Assembly: GCF_000426885.1 (NCBI RefSeq)
Contig: NZ_AUGF01000009.1
Span: 33,223 to 97,222 of the forward strand
Length of the DNA stretch: 64,000 nucleotides
Origin: Moraxella caprae DSM 19149
GTDB lineage: Bacteria > Pseudomonadota > Gammaproteobacteria > Pseudomonadales > Moraxellaceae
Reading direction: 5' to 3'
The notes under the pieces are model-generated. The model was not told the origin of the DNA. It was given only the letters and a program-made list of their open reading frames with translations, and did no database searches. The position numbers were made by a program, and so were the translations under genes. The number at the start of each line of letters is the position of its first letter. Within the stretch, counting starts at the first letter, position 1. Shown in pieces: positions 8,966-18,822 of this stretch.

Positions 8966-9442
8966 TCAAAACCCCTTTGTCTTTAATGCCTCTTTTAATT
9001 GCTCATCATCACAATCATCATCATTGGCACAAATCTGCCTCATCATTTCGGCATTTTGTGCATTCATTGGCTTTTTTGTCATGCCCTCAAACGCCAAACC
9101 CAAAGTCGCCCGTCCCGATACTGGCACACCGCCTACCACAAAGGGGGCTAATCTGCCTTTTTTAAGTGCGGTGATGATTTGCCTGTCAAGACCTCTATCG
9201 CCTGTATTGACATTATGCACCGCCGTAATGTTGCCCTGTTTGTCAATGAATAATTGTGGGGTTAATGTCACGCCTGCCTCACAATCATTAAAATACGCCA
9301 TGTCAATGTCATAACAGTGTTTATTTTCATACAATGTATCGACAGAAAGCTCTCCAAAATTTGGTTTTTGAACCCAAGTAGGACTTGCCCATGATGCATT
9401 TGCCATCAACAAACCCACCAATAATAAACCCGTGTATTTCAT
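8966..9442 (-). CDS. Periplasmic TonB C-terminal-like domain protein
   Basis: The 158-residue protein starts at ATG 9442 with TTGGAG seven bases upstream. A signal peptide ending ASWAS (about residue 20) is followed by a segment with two cysteines and then a TonB-C/energy-transducer-like fold. In that fold LFIDKQGNITAVHNV, GLDRQIITALKKGRLAPF and GVPVSGRATLGLAFE follow the order of that domain. A C-terminal extension has two cysteines in CANDDDCDD. It lacks the transmembrane anchor and proline-rich spacer of true TonB, so energy transduction is doubtful. It is probably a periplasmic binding protein of unknown partner. Confidence 0.65.
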   Translation of the reverse strand: MKYTGLLLVGLLMANASWASPTWVQKPNFGELSVDTLYENKHCYDIDMAYFNDCEAGVTLTPQLFIDKQGNITAVHNVNTGDRGLDRQIITALKKGRLAPFVVGGVPVSGRATLGLAFEGMTKKPMNAQNAEMMRQICANDDDCDDEQLKEALKTKGF

Positions 9443-9560
9443 GATTTGCTCCAAGTTTTATTTACTTTGATAATGCCACTTTGACACCCATGCCCCCTCG
9501 TAAGAAGACGGTCCATTTTACTATAAAGTGCGGCTGTGGTAAACTAGCGTTTATTTTTTG

Positions 9561-10058
9561 ATGAGTAACCTTATGAATATTCTACCTAGCGAGGAAGTCC
9601 GTATCACAAGTGGCAGTACCGTTTCGCTACATTTTGAAGTGAGCTTACCAAACGGCACGGTCATCGATAGCACCTTTGGGCGAGATGAGCCTGTAACCTT
9701 GACGGTAGGCGATGAGAGCCTACTGGCAGGCTTTGAACAGGTACTCATCAACCTAAAAGCAGGCGATACCCGCACCGCTCATCTACCGCCAGAACAAGCC
9801 TTTGGCGAATGGAATGGCGAAAATGTGCAGACCTTTCCCCGCACCAAATTTAGCTTATCCGAGCCAAATCCTGTGGTCGGCATGATGATGGAATTTGCCG
9901 ATAAAGGTCAAAATACCTTGGCGGGGGTAATTTGCCATGTTGATGATAATGAAGTCAAAGTGGACTTTAATCACCCTTTGGCAGGGCAAGATGTGCTGTT
10001 TAAGGTGCAGATTTTTAAGGTTACACCAAAGGGAGAAAGTGGGCTAAAATTTGTCTAG
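9561..10058 (+). CDS. FKBP-type peptidyl-prolyl isomerase, SlpA/FkpB type
   Basis: The 165-residue cytoplasmic isomerase has the FKBP core split by an IF insert, as in SlyD and FkpB. It opens with SLHFEVSLPNGTVIDSTFG, then GFEQVLINLKAGD and PPEQAFGEW. After the insert it closes with VDFNHPLAGQ, the family signature. There is no histidine-rich metal tail, which separates it from SlyD. In enterobacteria the homologue fkpB is next to lspA; here it is 8 kb away. Start choice between 9561 and 9573 is open because neither has a strong ribosome binding site. Confidence 0.9.
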   Translation: MSNLMNILPSEEVRITSGSTVSLHFEVSLPNGTVIDSTFGRDEPVTLTVGDESLLAGFEQVLINLKAGDTRTAHLPPEQAFGEWNGENVQTFPRTKFSLSEPNPVVGMMMEFADKGQNTLAGVICHVDDNEVKVDFNHPLAGQDVLFKVQIFKVTPKGESGLKFV

Positions 10059-10066
10059 GACAACCC

Positions 10067-11080
10067 ATGAAAAAACCACTCATCGCCTTATTTGCCATGC
10101 TCACACTACCGCAAGCGTGGGCGTTATCCATAGAGCCTGCCGATTGGGGCGATTTTCGCTATGATGAAAACGTGATTTGCTCAACATCCGCAGAAAACAG
10201 CGACATATTCGGCGTTGTCAAAAAACAGGGTAAATACGGCATGGCGGACAGCACAGGCAAAGTACTGTTACCGCTTGAATATGATGACGGGGCATGCTTG
10301 GACGATGGTCATGCCACCTTTTTAAAACAGGGTAAATGGGGCGTGGTGGACAGCACGCACCGTATACTCATGCCATTTATCTTTGATACACCCATTAGGG
10401 ATTTTAATGGCGTGGATAAAGTCATTATCACCGATGAGCGTGATGATGGTATATATTCGGCGATGTATGGGGTAGATGGTGGGATTATTTTGGGTTATCA
10501 GCGTGGTCGGTTACGTTTTGAAAATGATGTTTTGATACGCTTTGAAAGCGATACAGACGGGCAAAGTGGCTTTATGGACACGCAAGGCAATATCATCTTG
10601 GCAGGGCGTTATGATTGGGTAAGGCTACTGGACGATAAAGCAGGCGATGAGCGGTTTTTGGTGAGCGTGGATAACCAAGCAATGATGATAGACCGCCACA
10701 AAAACGTATTTACACAAGACTATGACAACATGGAGCCTTTTGATGAGCAAGGCATATCACGGGTTTATCAAAATTTGGACAGTGGCGGGTATAAAGTGGG
10801 CTTTGTAGATAGAAATGGGATGCTCATTGTCAAACTCTCATCACATCGCTACCCCATGTGGAACGATGTCTATGGGCATGAATGGCAACTACGCACGGAC
10901 GGTGGGCAGTGTACGCTATTTTTGCAAGACCTTGCAGGGCAAGCGATTAACAACCCAGAGTTTCCTGATAAATCCTGTCGGCTACTTGCCACACCCAACC
11001 AAACACCCAGTCAAGAACCCACAGCAAAGCGTGGGTTATGGGATAGGATTTGGGCGTGGGCTACTGGTTTGATTCGCTAA
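10067..11080 (+). CDS. Secreted WG-repeat protein
   Basis: The 337-residue protein has a signal peptide ending PQAWA (about residue 19). Several WG-type repeats follow (FGVVKKQGKYGMADSTGKVLLPLEYDD, then KQGKWGVVDSTHRILMPFIFD, later SGFMDTQGNIILAGRYDWV and VGFVDRNGMLIVKL). They cover most of the chain and would form a beta-propeller-like array. The C-terminus carries tryptophans and a basic end (LWDRIWAWATGLIR). It starts 8 bp after the FKBP gene and may be cotranscribed. The function of WG-repeat proteins of this type is unknown. Confidence 0.75.
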   Translation: MKKPLIALFAMLTLPQAWALSIEPADWGDFRYDENVICSTSAENSDIFGVVKKQGKYGMADSTGKVLLPLEYDDGACLDDGHATFLKQGKWGVVDSTHRILMPFIFDTPIRDFNGVDKVIITDERDDGIYSAMYGVDGGIILGYQRGRLRFENDVLIRFESDTDGQSGFMDTQGNIILAGRYDWVRLLDDKAGDERFLVSVDNQAMMIDRHKNVFTQDYDNMEPFDEQGISRVYQNLDSGGYKVGFVDRNGMLIVKLSSHRYPMWNDVYGHEWQLRTDGGQCTLFLQDLAGQAINNPEFPDKSCRLLATPNQTPSQEPTAKRGLWDRIWAWATGLIR

Positions 11081-11081
11081 A

Positions 11082-11855
11082 TCAAACCTTCAATACCCGT
11101 CTATGTAGCTCTGCTAAGCCGTCTTCCATCGCTTTTTGTAATAGTTCGGTCAGCTCAGCACGGGTCTTATCTTCGGGCAAAATCGGTGTAAGGGGCAACA
11201 CATACGCCTTAACCCCATCGCTGTCCGCCACTCGTCTTAGGCTCTCTGCCATCGTGCGTTTGTCATAATACGCACAGTCGTCCGACAATGTACCGTCTGC
11301 ATTGACATAAGCAATTACCATAGGACAAATGGGCAAGCCTGTATCCATGCTTGCTTGTAGTAATTTGCCATGGATTTTTTTGATTTGTTTGCCGTCTGTG
11401 GTGGTCGCTTCGGGAAAAAATACCACCGATGAACCGCCACGCAAAAAGTCAGCAATTTGACGTGCCACACCGTCAGCATCCCCTGAACCACGCTTGATAA
11501 AGAGTGTTCCGCCTGCTTTGGCAAGCCTGCCAAAAATAAACCACTCGCTAATCTCCGCCTTTGATAAAAAGAACACAGGAGCGACCGACCCCACCACAGG
11601 AATATCCAGCCAAGAGATGTGATTGGACACCCATAGTCCGTGTGTCTGTGGCACAGGCTCAACTTGCACGACTTCCACACCAAAGGAATTGACCATTTTA
11701 CGGCAAAAGGTTTGGATGTATTTTGGCAAAACATCTCTGGGTGGTGTTTTAAATGCCCCAATACGTCTGGCGGTAGTAAAGCCCCCCACCAAGGTATTAC
11801 TCATGCCTGCGATAATTTTGGTGCGTTTTAGTTGTTTATTTAAAAAATTTGCCAT
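11082..11855 (-). CDS. Lysophospholipid acyltransferase (PlsC family)
   Basis: The 257-residue membrane-associated acyltransferase transfers an acyl chain to a lysophospholipid, probably 1-acyl-glycerol-3-phosphate. It has the catalytic NHISWLD (HX4D) motif, FIKRGSGDADGV (substrate-binding block) and FFPEATTTDG (block III). The C-terminal part contains no further domain. ATG 11855 is chosen because longer frames start in an unlikely polar stretch. The gene is convergent with the WG-repeat gene, with the stop codons one base apart. It is not next to other lipid genes, so substrate specificity is inferred from family only. Confidence 0.88.
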   Translation of the reverse strand: MANFLNKQLKRTKIIAGMSNTLVGGFTTARRIGAFKTPPRDVLPKYIQTFCRKMVNSFGVEVVQVEPVPQTHGLWVSNHISWLDIPVVGSVAPVFFLSKAEISEWFIFGRLAKAGGTLFIKRGSGDADGVARQIADFLRGGSSVVFFPEATTTDGKQIKKIHGKLLQASMDTGLPICPMVIAYVNADGTLSDDCAYYDKRTMAESLRRVADSDGVKAYVLPLTPILPEDKTRAELTELLQKAMEDGLAELHRRVLKV

Positions 11856-11939
11856 AAGATTATCATTGTCAATTAAAAGACGTATCGTATAAGAGTTTGA
11901 GTAAAATTGCAAGTGTTTTTGGTACACATTAATGCACAA

Positions 11940-11970
11940 AAAACCGCCTTAGTGTTTAAGACGGTCTGTA
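11940..11970 (-). terminator. Terminator after ftsH
   Basis: On the minus strand an imperfect stem ACCGTCTTAA/TAAGGCGGT is followed by six T residues, just downstream of the ftsH stop. Confidence 0.6.
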
Positions 11971-11972
11971 AA

Positions 11973-13859
11973 TCAAGCACTCGGCAAAGGCGGTGGCAAT
12001 TCGTCATTTTTAACGATATTGACCGTTGGCACTTCATGCTGATATTCTTTTGGCTCTCGTGGCGTCTCGCCATTCATGATTTGCAAGAACTGCTCACGGT
12101 CAATGGTTTCCCACTTCATGAGTGCGTCCACCATGGCGTGCATCTTGTCGTGATTGTCATCAATGAGCTTATATGCCACATCGTACTGCTCTTCTAGGAT
12201 ACGGCGGACTTCTTCGTCCACTTTTTGTTGGGTGGCTTCACTGATAGTACGGCTCGCCCCACCAAAATATCCGCCTTGCTCTTCGTCCTCATAGACCATC
12301 ACGCCAAGTTTGTCGCTCATGCCATATTTGGTAACCATGGCACGGGCAAGTTTGGTGGCACGTTCAAAGTCGTTGGACGCTCCTGTGGATTTGCGATTGA
12401 TAAAAATCTCCTCAGCAATCCGCCCACCAAACAAGATAGAGATGTCATTTAGCATCTTATCACTATAACTGCTCACCGCATCTTGCTCGGGCAACTGCCA
12501 CGTTACCCCGAGTGCCCAGCCACGGGGCATGATGGTTACTTTGTGTACAGGGTCGGTAAAGGGAAGTAGTTGGGCGACTAGGGCATGACCTGCTTCGTGA
12601 TAGGCAGTAGCACGGCGTTCTTCTTCACGCAGCACCATGGATTTACGCTCAGGTCCCATGTAGAGTTTGTCTTTGGCATCTTCAAAGTCGTTCATGTCCA
12701 CGCTCATCTTGTTGCGACGGGCGGCAAATAGGGCGGCTTCATTGACAAGGTTGGCAAGCTGTGCTCCACTAAACCCTGGGGTACCACGAGCTAGGGCATT
12801 GACGTCCACACCAATGGTTTGGGGCAGTTTTTTCAGGTGTACATTTAGGATTTGTTCACGACCTTTGATGTCTGGCAAGCCAACCGACACTTGACGGTCA
12901 AAACGACCAGGACGAAGTAGGGCTTTATCCAGTACATCCACACGGTTGGTCGCTGCAATGACAATCACGCCGTCATTGCCTTCAAAGCCGTCCATTTCTA
13001 CCAAAAGTTGGTTTAGCGTTTGTTCACGCTCATCATGACCACCCCCCATGCCCGAGCCACGATGACGACCCACCGCATCAATCTCATCAATAAAGATGAT
13101 ACACGGGGCGTTCTTTTTGGCTTGGTCAAACATATCACGGACACGGCTTGCACCCACCCCAACAAACATCTCTACAAAATCCGAACCCGAGATGCTAAAA
13201 AACGGCACTTTGGCTTCGCCTGCAATGGCTTTGGCAAGCAGTGTTTTGCCTGTCCCAGGAGGACCCACCATAAGCACGCCACGAGGAATGGTCGCCCCAA
13301 GTTTGGTAAACTTCTCTGGATCTCTTAAAAAGTCGACAATCTCAACCACTTCTTGCTTGGACTCTTCGCACCCTGCCACATCGGCAAAGGTAACTTTGAT
13401 GTCATCTTCGGAGAGCATTTTGGCTTTTGATTTGCCAAAGCTCATGGGGTTACGACCACCCATGCCGCCCCCGCCAGCACCGCCACTCATGCCACGCATG
13501 AACAACCAAAACAGACCGATGATGAGCAAAATCGGAAAGGCTGCAATGAGTAGCTGAGTACCCACGCCTTGACGCTGTGGTGCTGCCCCTTCTACTTCTA
13601 CGTTATGCTTGCGAAGTAATGGCATTAACTCGGTATCGTCTAGGGCAGGGCGGATGGTCTCAAACTCTGAGCCATTAACCTTTGTGCCCGTAATCTCTTC
13701 GCCATCAATCTCAACTTTTTGGATTTGACCTTCGGCGACTGCCGTGACAAAGGCTGAGTACTTCATGTCATCAGCCTTGCCTGAACCACGGTCGAGATTA
13801 CTAAATACCATGACTACCACGGTGATAATCACGAGCCATAATAGAATGTTTTTTGCCAT
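11973..13859 (-). CDS. ftsH: ATP-dependent zinc metalloprotease FtsH
   Basis: Membrane-bound AAA+ protease that degrades misassembled membrane proteins and regulators. It has 628 residues from ATG 13859, where MAKNILLWL matches the family N-terminus. There are two transmembrane segments (about residues 5-22 and 100-120) around a periplasmic domain and a Gly/Met-rich linker. Walker A is GPPGTGKT, Walker B is IIFIDEIDA, and the SRH region is [17 protein letters not shown]. The zinc site AYHEAGHAL is present. The gene follows rlmE with about 160 bp between, the usual rlmE-ftsH order. A longer frame upstream (to 13946) is not supported. Confidence 0.98.
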   Translation of the reverse strand: MAKNILLWLVIITVVVMVFSNLDRGSGKADDMKYSAFVTAVAEGQIQKVEIDGEEITGTKVNGSEFETIRPALDDTELMPLLRKHNVEVEGAAPQRQGVGTQLLIAAFPILLIIGLFWLFMRGMSGGAGGGGMGGRNPMSFGKSKAKMLSEDDIKVTFADVAGCEESKQEVVEIVDFLRDPEKFTKLGATIPRGVLMVGPPGTGKTLLAKAIAGEAKVPFFSISGSDFVEMFVGVGASRVRDMFDQAKKNAPCIIFIDEIDAVGRHRGSGMGGGHDEREQTLNQLLVEMDGFEGNDGVIVIAATNRVDVLDKALLRPGRFDRQVSVGLPDIKGREQILNVHLKKLPQTIGVDVNALARGTPGFSGAQLANLVNEAALFAARRNKMSVDMNDFEDAKDKLYMGPERKSMVLREEERRATAYHEAGHALVAQLLPFTDPVHKVTIMPRGWALGVTWQLPEQDAVSSYSDKMLNDISILFGGRIAEEIFINRKSTGASNDFERATKLARAMVTKYGMSDKLGVMVYEDEEQGGYFGGASRTISEATQQKVDEEVRRILEEQYDVAYKLIDDNHDKMHAMVDALMKWETIDREQFLQIMNGETPREPKEYQHEVPTVNIVKNDELPPPLPSA

Positions 13860-14016
13860 GTCGTTCACAAAGGGTTTCCTGTTTTTGGCGTTTGATACAA
13901 CTTTGATTGAAAATTTAAAAATTGAAAAATGGGACAAATCGTGCAATTATTCACACAAAGAGACATTGCTTTTAATAAGGCTTATTATCAATAAATCAAG
14001 CCCTAAATTTGGATGA

Positions 14017-14649
14017 TTATTTTATCGCCATCCAAAACATCTCTTTGGAGCGGGGACGGCTTGCCTTGGGTTTTATACTTTTGATTTTACTAAACTTTTT
14101 TTGCATGTCAGCACGAAGCTCGGGCGAACCTTCGCCTTGGAATACTTTCATGATTAACGCACCGCCTTCGGGCAACACTTTTAGGGCAAAATCCACCGCC
14201 AACTCACACAGATACATCATGCGTGGCATGTCCACTGCTGACATGCCAGACGTGTTGGGAGCCATATCGGATAACACCACGTCCACACGTCGTCCGCCCA
14301 CTTCATCCATGATTTTATTAAAGACTTCTTCTTCTCTAAAATCGCCTTGAATAAAGGTAACATTCTCCAAAGTATCCATGGGCAAAATATCAGATGCGAT
14401 CAAAATCCCGTCATCGCCCACAAGCTGTCCTGCCACCTGCGACCAACTACCAGGGGCAGAACCTAAGTCCACTACGGTCATGCCTTTTTTGATAAGAGAA
14501 GTTTTTTCGTTAATCTCCAATAACTTATAAGCTGCTCTGGCACGATAGCCGTCTTTTTGGGCTTGTTGAACGTAATAGTCGTCAATATGCTCTTTCATCC
14601 ACGCTTTGGATGATTTGGAGAATTTTTTGTTGGTAATGCGAGTTGCCAT
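14017..14649 (-). CDS. rlmE: 23S rRNA 2'-O-methyltransferase (U2552)
   Basis: The 210-residue heat-shock methyltransferase FtsJ/RrmJ modifies U2552 in the ribosomal A-loop. The N-terminal part is basic (KFSKSSKAWMKEH). The SAM site is VVDLGSAPGSW, with the acidic SDMAPNTSG block and the KVFQGEGSPEL catalytic lysine region. The Lys-Asp-Lys-Glu tetrad appears present. It is transcribed toward ftsH and diverges from yhbY across a 116 bp gap, an arrangement conserved in gammaproteobacteria. Confidence 0.97.
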   Translation of the reverse strand: MATRITNKKFSKSSKAWMKEHIDDYYVQQAQKDGYRARAAYKLLEINEKTSLIKKGMTVVDLGSAPGSWSQVAGQLVGDDGILIASDILPMDTLENVTFIQGDFREEEVFNKIMDEVGGRRVDVVLSDMAPNTSGMSAVDMPRMMYLCELAVDFALKVLPEGGALIMKVFQGEGSPELRADMQKKFSKIKSIKPKASRPRSKEMFWMAIK

Positions 14650-14765
14650 TGGTCGGTGTTGATGAATTAAAATAACTGCTTAGTTTAACATTTTTATGAG
14701 AAAATTTGGTATATTTTTGTTATAATGAACATTAATTTATTTAAAAACCTGTTTTGAGACATTTT

Positions 14766-15095
14766 ATGGCAAAACCCAATTTTAAAAACTTATCTAACGA
14801 CACCCTAAAAGAACTACGGGGCATCGGTCATCGCCTAAATCCCATCATCATGGTGGGTGGTAATGGCTTGACGCCCACGCTCATCGAAGAGACCGCCCGT
14901 GCCCTAAGTGACCACGAACTCATCAAAGTAAAAATCCCAGCAGGCAGTGCAGATGAACGCAAAGAATGTGCATCCGCCCTAGCGGATGCCACAGACAGTC
15001 AAGTGGTACACCATATCGGGCGTATGGTTTTGTTATTTCGTAAAAATGATGAACCTAACGACAAACTGTCTAATTTGGCAAGGTTTGGGTTTTAG
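14766..15095 (+). CDS. yhbY: CRM-domain RNA-binding protein YhbY
   Basis: The 109-residue protein has a single CRM domain that binds pre-50S ribosomal particles. It shows LRGIGHRLNPIIMVGGNGLTPTLI, then DHELIKVKIP and VHHIGRMVLLFR, the standard domain order. ATG 14766 is preferred to an earlier in-frame ATG at 14754 because AKPNFKNLSN fits the family start. It is divergent from rlmE, the conserved neighbour. Confidence 0.95.
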   Translation: MAKPNFKNLSNDTLKELRGIGHRLNPIIMVGGNGLTPTLIEETARALSDHELIKVKIPAGSADERKECASALADATDSQVVHHIGRMVLLFRKNDEPNDKLSNLARFGF

Positions 15096-15117
15096 GAATT
15101 CAACAAAAGGGAATGTC

Positions 15118-15768
15118 ATGAATTTTTTTACCGCAAATCCCATTGATAAACTGTTTAGCTTGCTGTCGCTGTCTCACTTTACCGAGTTTTATTATGATGA
15201 TAATTCGGTCATGCAAAGAGAGCGGTTGTTTGTATTGCAAGACCTGCAAAATGCCCAAAAAAACAAGCCTGCCCCCAAAGTTCATGCCTATATCAGTGAA
15301 GACACGCACGGGGGTAAGCATGTGATTAACATGAGTTTTATGGTTGAAAGGGTGGACGGACTGCATTTTGCCAATTATCATGGTGATAACATCAAGCGTG
15401 CCGATGGGCTGTGGCAGGAGACCTGCCTAGAATGCTTTATCGGTCTGGCAGATGGCGGTTATATTGAGATGAACATCGCCCCTGATGGACGTTATGCCCT
15501 GTATCATTTTAGCGATTATCGTACGCCCGCCACGCCCATACAGACCGATAAAGTAACTCTGTCATGGCGTGCCGATGATAATGATAACGTGCTGGTGTAC
15601 GAGCGTCATGTCAGTCTTGATGTGTCAGCCGTGGCGGATTTGTTGCCCGAGCAGACACTCATCAACCCATGTGCGATACTAAACATCAAAGGTCATTTGC
15701 ATTACTTTGCTGTCAGTTCTGCCCCTGTGCCTAATTTTCATGATAAGGCGTTTTGGCAAAAATGGTAA
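15118..15768 (+). CDS. DOMON-like domain protein
   Basis: The 216-residue protein has no signal peptide. ATG 15118 has AAAAGGGA upstream. The middle shows the beta-sandwich pattern of DOMON-like proteins: GLWQETCLECFIGL, GYIEMNIAPDGRYALYHFSDYR, TLSWRADD, and near the end CAILNIKGHLHYFAVSS with PNFHDKAFWQ. This DOMON-like group is known from Acinetobacter-type genomes, but no reaction is established. It follows yhbY by 22 bp and may be cotranscribed. Confidence 0.7.
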   Translation: MNFFTANPIDKLFSLLSLSHFTEFYYDDNSVMQRERLFVLQDLQNAQKNKPAPKVHAYISEDTHGGKHVINMSFMVERVDGLHFANYHGDNIKRADGLWQETCLECFIGLADGGYIEMNIAPDGRYALYHFSDYRTPATPIQTDKVTLSWRADDNDNVLVYERHVSLDVSAVADLLPEQTLINPCAILNIKGHLHYFAVSSAPVPNFHDKAFWQKW

Positions 15769-15857
15769 ATGTATAAAATGGTGAGTGTCTTTTGATTAAA
15801 ACTTAGGGCGATAGCCCAAAACCCAACTGGATTTTTGTTTAAATCAAAATCGCATTT

Positions 15858-15889
15858 AAAAAGCCCATGCATGATGTCATGGGCTTTTT
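15858..15889. terminator. Bidirectional terminator between convergent genes
   Basis: The stem AAAAAGCCCATG/CATGGGCTTTTT with an eight-base loop has T-runs on both strands and serves both the DOMON-like and Sel1 genes. Confidence 0.92.
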
Positions 15890-15906
15890 GGTGAGTGGGT
15901 AAATGA

Positions 15907-16485
15907 TTATTTGATGGTAAACCAATCATTGGCACTGGTTTTGGCTTTTTCGATGTCGCTTGATGATAGGTTTAGGGCAAGCTGACCAATTTTGGCTTGG
16001 GCTTTATCACGAATGCCGTTATCAAGCATGCCGTCACGGCTAGATAGGTCATACCATTTGTAGGCATCCACATAGCGTTGCTGTTTTTCATCAATCATTG
16101 CAAGTGCATAGCTGGCACGGTTGTCGCCCAGATGAGCGGCGCGTTCTAGCCATTTGCGACCTTCACTCATGCTGGCTTTGACACCTTCGCCACGCAGATA
16201 CATGAGTCCTAGGTTTAGCTGAGCAGGGGCAATGTCTTTTTCGGCAGCTTGGGTGTACCAATGCACGGCTTTGGCAGGGTCTTTGGCAACGCCTTCGCCT
16301 TTTTGTAGGCGTTTGGCTAGGAAAAATTGGGCATGATGGTTGCCACTGCTTGCTTGACTGGCAAGTGCTGAGATGTCCATAATCTCAAAACGAGAGACAT
16401 CGAGCGGTACATTTGAGATAAGTTCAGCGTTGGCAACACCTGCCAAAAGTAGGGTGGATAGAATGCTAAGTTTTAAACGTTTCAT
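15907..16485 (-). CDS. Secreted Sel1-repeat protein
   Basis: The 192-residue protein has a signal peptide ending AGVANA (about residue 20). Three or so Sel1-like TPR repeats follow: AQFFLAKRLQKGEGVAKDPAKAVHWY, AQLNLGLMYLRGEGV and ASYALAMIDEKQQRYVDAYKWYDLS. Such proteins are periplasmic protein-interaction scaffolds. No partner can be read from the context. Confidence 0.85.
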   Translation of the reverse strand: MKRLKLSILSTLLLAGVANAELISNVPLDVSRFEIMDISALASQASSGNHHAQFFLAKRLQKGEGVAKDPAKAVHWYTQAAEKDIAPAQLNLGLMYLRGEGVKASMSEGRKWLERAAHLGDNRASYALAMIDEKQQRYVDAYKWYDLSSRDGMLDNGIRDKAQAKIGQLALNLSSSDIEKAKTSANDWFTIK

Positions 16486-16792
16486 GATGACGACCTGTGG
16501 TTGAGATTATATTTAAGATGTATGACAAACGTCAAATTAATTCTTTATCATACCATTAATGAGTGATAAACTCAATTTTTTCATTGGTGAAACATGTCAA
16601 ATTTTGTAACATCATTTATCATTTATTTGATGGTGTTTGCTGGTGTTTGCTGGTTTAAAATGTAGGGCGTGCCTGCCTTTGGTACTTGCAATGAAAAACA
16701 AGATTTAGCCATTTTTCATGCAAAAATTGATTAAGATTGTCAAATTTTCATCTTATTTTATAAAAATGTTATCCATGGTAGGCATGCCCTAA
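16486..16792. other. Intergenic stretch between metW and the Sel1 gene
   Basis: It contains the upstream region of the Sel1 gene, a short tandem repeat (TGGTGTTTGC, twice near 16631-16650) and a MITE at 16663-16791. No coding sequence is seen. Confidence 0.6.
16663..16791. mobile_element. TAGGGCGTGC-ended MITE, short form
   Basis: The ends TAGGGCGTGCCTGCC and GGTAGGCATGCCCTA are inverted repeats with TA at each border. The interior reads TTGCAATGAAAAACAAGATTTAGCC. Compared with the 206 bp copies at 24546 and 35474 it lacks about 78 bp between two ATGAAAAA direct repeats. It sits one base after the metW stop codon. No coding capacity. Confidence 0.85.
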
Positions 16793-17410
16793 TTAACCTT
16801 TGGCAATCCGAAACACCGCCACATCCGCCAACAGGTTGGGGGCTTTTTTGACGGCTTTATCACGGACAAAGGCAGGGATTTTGGGATTGGGATTGTCCCA
16901 TAGGGCGACCGTATCCAAAATGCGAATGTTGTTGTCGTGGCACAGCCGTTCAAAATCCTTAAAGGTGCAAAGATGAATGTTGGGTGTGTTGTACCATTGG
17001 TGGGGCAGGGTTTCACTCATCGGCATGATGCCCTTAATACCAAGATAAATGCGGTTTTGCCAATAGGCGAAGTTTGGAAAAGTTACAATGCCAAACTTGG
17101 CAACACGGAGCATATCGTTTAGCAAGGTTTCAGGGTTTTTGACCGCTTGTAAGGCACGAGCCATCACCACGGTATCAAAACTGTTGTCGGCAAAGCGAGC
17201 CAAGCCGTCATTTAGGTCTTGCTCTACGATGTTTAGCCCTTTGGTAATGCCTTCGTTGATTTTGTCGGGGTCAATCTCAATGCCATAGCCAAACACGCCC
17301 AGACGTTCTTGCAGGTGAGCCAGTAGCGTGCCGTCCCCACAGCCCAAATCTAGGACTTTTGAGTTGGGTTTTATCCATTTTTCGGCAAGTCGGTGGTCGA
17401 TGTTGTTCAT
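16793..17410 (-). CDS. metW: Methionine biosynthesis protein MetW
   Basis: The 205-residue SAM-dependent methyltransferase-fold protein has VLDLGCGDGTLL (motif I), YGIEIDPDKI, and MARALQAVKNPE. A C-terminal segment has AYWQNRIYLGIKGIMP and HLCTFKDFERLC, typical of MetW. It is paired with MetX in many proteobacteria and supports homoserine acylation. The gene starts 13 bp after the metX stop, so the two form an operon metX-metW. Confidence 0.95.
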   Translation of the reverse strand: MNNIDHRLAEKWIKPNSKVLDLGCGDGTLLAHLQERLGVFGYGIEIDPDKINEGITKGLNIVEQDLNDGLARFADNSFDTVVMARALQAVKNPETLLNDMLRVAKFGIVTFPNFAYWQNRIYLGIKGIMPMSETLPHQWYNTPNIHLCTFKDFERLCHDNNIRILDTVALWDNPNPKIPAFVRDKAVKKAPNLLADVAVFRIAKG

Positions 17411-17423
17411 GAGTTTCCTTATT

Positions 17424-18695
17424 TTATTGTCTTGCCAATTGTGAAATCTCTTGGGGCGTGATGTCGCCTGTTTGTCGTTTGATGACAGGGGCGTTCAAAA
17501 AGCCCCGAACGGCAGTCGTATAACGGGGAATGTCAAACAAAAACGAATCATGCCCGTGCGGTGCGCCCACATTAACAAAGCTCACTCGCTTGTCGTTCGC
17601 CATTAAAGCGTCCACAATCTCAACCGACCGCTCAGGCGTGAACCGCCAATCGGTGGTAAACGAGACGATGAGAAATTGGCACTTGGTGCGGGCAAGCGTT
17701 TGTTTGAGAGCTTCTTTTTCGCCCAGCTCATCTTTCGTATAATCCCGTGTCGGGTCAAAATAATCCAGTGCTTTGGTCATGAGTAGGTAGGTATTGGCAT
17801 CAAAATTTTTGCTAAATCGCTCACCTTGATAACGCAAATAGCTTTCTACTTGAAATTCCACATCATAGCCGTACATGAATTTGCCTGATTTTAAGTCCCG
17901 TCCGAACTTGGCTTTCATCGCCTCTTCGGTGATGTAGGTGATATGCCCCACCATGCGAGCTAAAATCAGCCCACGTCTGGGATAAGTGCCGTGTTTGAGA
18001 TACCAGCCGTCATGAAAATCGGGGTCGGATAGGATAGACTGGCGAGCGACTTCGTTAAAGGCGATGTTTTGGGCGGAGAGCTTGGGCGTGCTTGCGATGA
18101 TGACGGCACGTTCTAAGCGGTCGGGGTAGTCCACCGACCATTGCAACGCCTGCATACCGCCCATACTCCCACCGACAATGGCGTGCCATTTGGCAATGCC
18201 TAGGCGGTCTGATAGCATGACTTGGGTTTTTACCCAGTCTTTTATCGTGATGAGTGGAAAATCCGCCCCCCAAATCTCGCCTGTGGCAGGATTGATGGTG
18301 GTGGGACCTGTGGAACCGTGGCATGAGCCGATGTTGTTTAGGCACACCACAAAAAATCGGCTCGTGTCTATCGCCTTGCCGTTGCCAATCAGATTATCCC
18401 ACCAGCCAGCCTTGGTGTCGCCCTCACTGTGATAGCCTGCGGCGTGGTGTGAGCCTGATAGGGCGTGGCAGATTAAAATGGCGTTGGTTTTGTCGGCATT
18501 TAGCTCGCCATAAGTCTCGATGACTAAGTCAAATGACGGTAACACCCGCTCGCATTCTAAGGTCAATGGCTCATCAAAATGCAAGGTTTGGGGTGTTACG
18601 ATACCAACAGATGTCGGGTCTAAATGGGGGGCAAAGTAGGGGGGGTTGTCCACGTTGTCGCTCTTGTTGTTTTTAAAGCTATATTTTAAGGGCAA
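17424..18695 (-). CDS. metX: Homoserine O-acyltransferase MetX
   Basis: An alpha/beta hydrolase fold enzyme that acylates L-homoserine, the first committed step of methionine synthesis. It has 423 residues. The nucleophile elbow is GGSMGGMQ, the oxyanion region is [12 protein letters not shown], and the charge-relay residues lie in [10 protein letters not shown] and GAPHGHDSF near the C-terminus. Whether acetyl-CoA or succinyl-CoA is used cannot be decided by eye; related gammaproteobacterial enzymes are often succinyltransferases. The first 25 residues are polar and unusual, so a later start is possible. It is followed directly by metW. Confidence 0.95.
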   Translation of the reverse strand: MPLKYSFKNNKSDNVDNPPYFAPHLDPTSVGIVTPQTLHFDEPLTLECERVLPSFDLVIETYGELNADKTNAILICHALSGSHHAAGYHSEGDTKAGWWDNLIGNGKAIDTSRFFVVCLNNIGSCHGSTGPTTINPATGEIWGADFPLITIKDWVKTQVMLSDRLGIAKWHAIVGGSMGGMQALQWSVDYPDRLERAVIIASTPKLSAQNIAFNEVARQSILSDPDFHDGWYLKHGTYPRRGLILARMVGHITYITEEAMKAKFGRDLKSGKFMYGYDVEFQVESYLRYQGERFSKNFDANTYLLMTKALDYFDPTRDYTKDELGEKEALKQTLARTKCQFLIVSFTTDWRFTPERSVEIVDALMANDKRVSFVNVGAPHGHDSFLFDIPRYTTAVRGFLNAPVIKRQTGDITPQEISQLARQ

Positions 18696-18734
18696 ATGCT
18701 AGGATTGGCAAGGCATAAAAGTAAGTCATTTACT

Positions 18735-18801
18735 TAGGGCGTGCCTGCTTTTTTTAATCAACCATTCTTGAATTGCAAATACCAATACTGAGCATGCCTT
18801 A
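18735..18801. mobile_element. TAGGGCGTGC-ended MITE, degenerate short copy
   Basis: TAGGGCGTGCCTGC at the left and CTGAGCATGCCTTA at the right are imperfect inverted ends around about 40 bp, including TTGCAAATACC. This is probably an internally deleted member of the same family. It lies between norM and metX. Confidence 0.6.
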
Positions 18802-18822
18802 CGCCTGATTTTTAAAAATTTG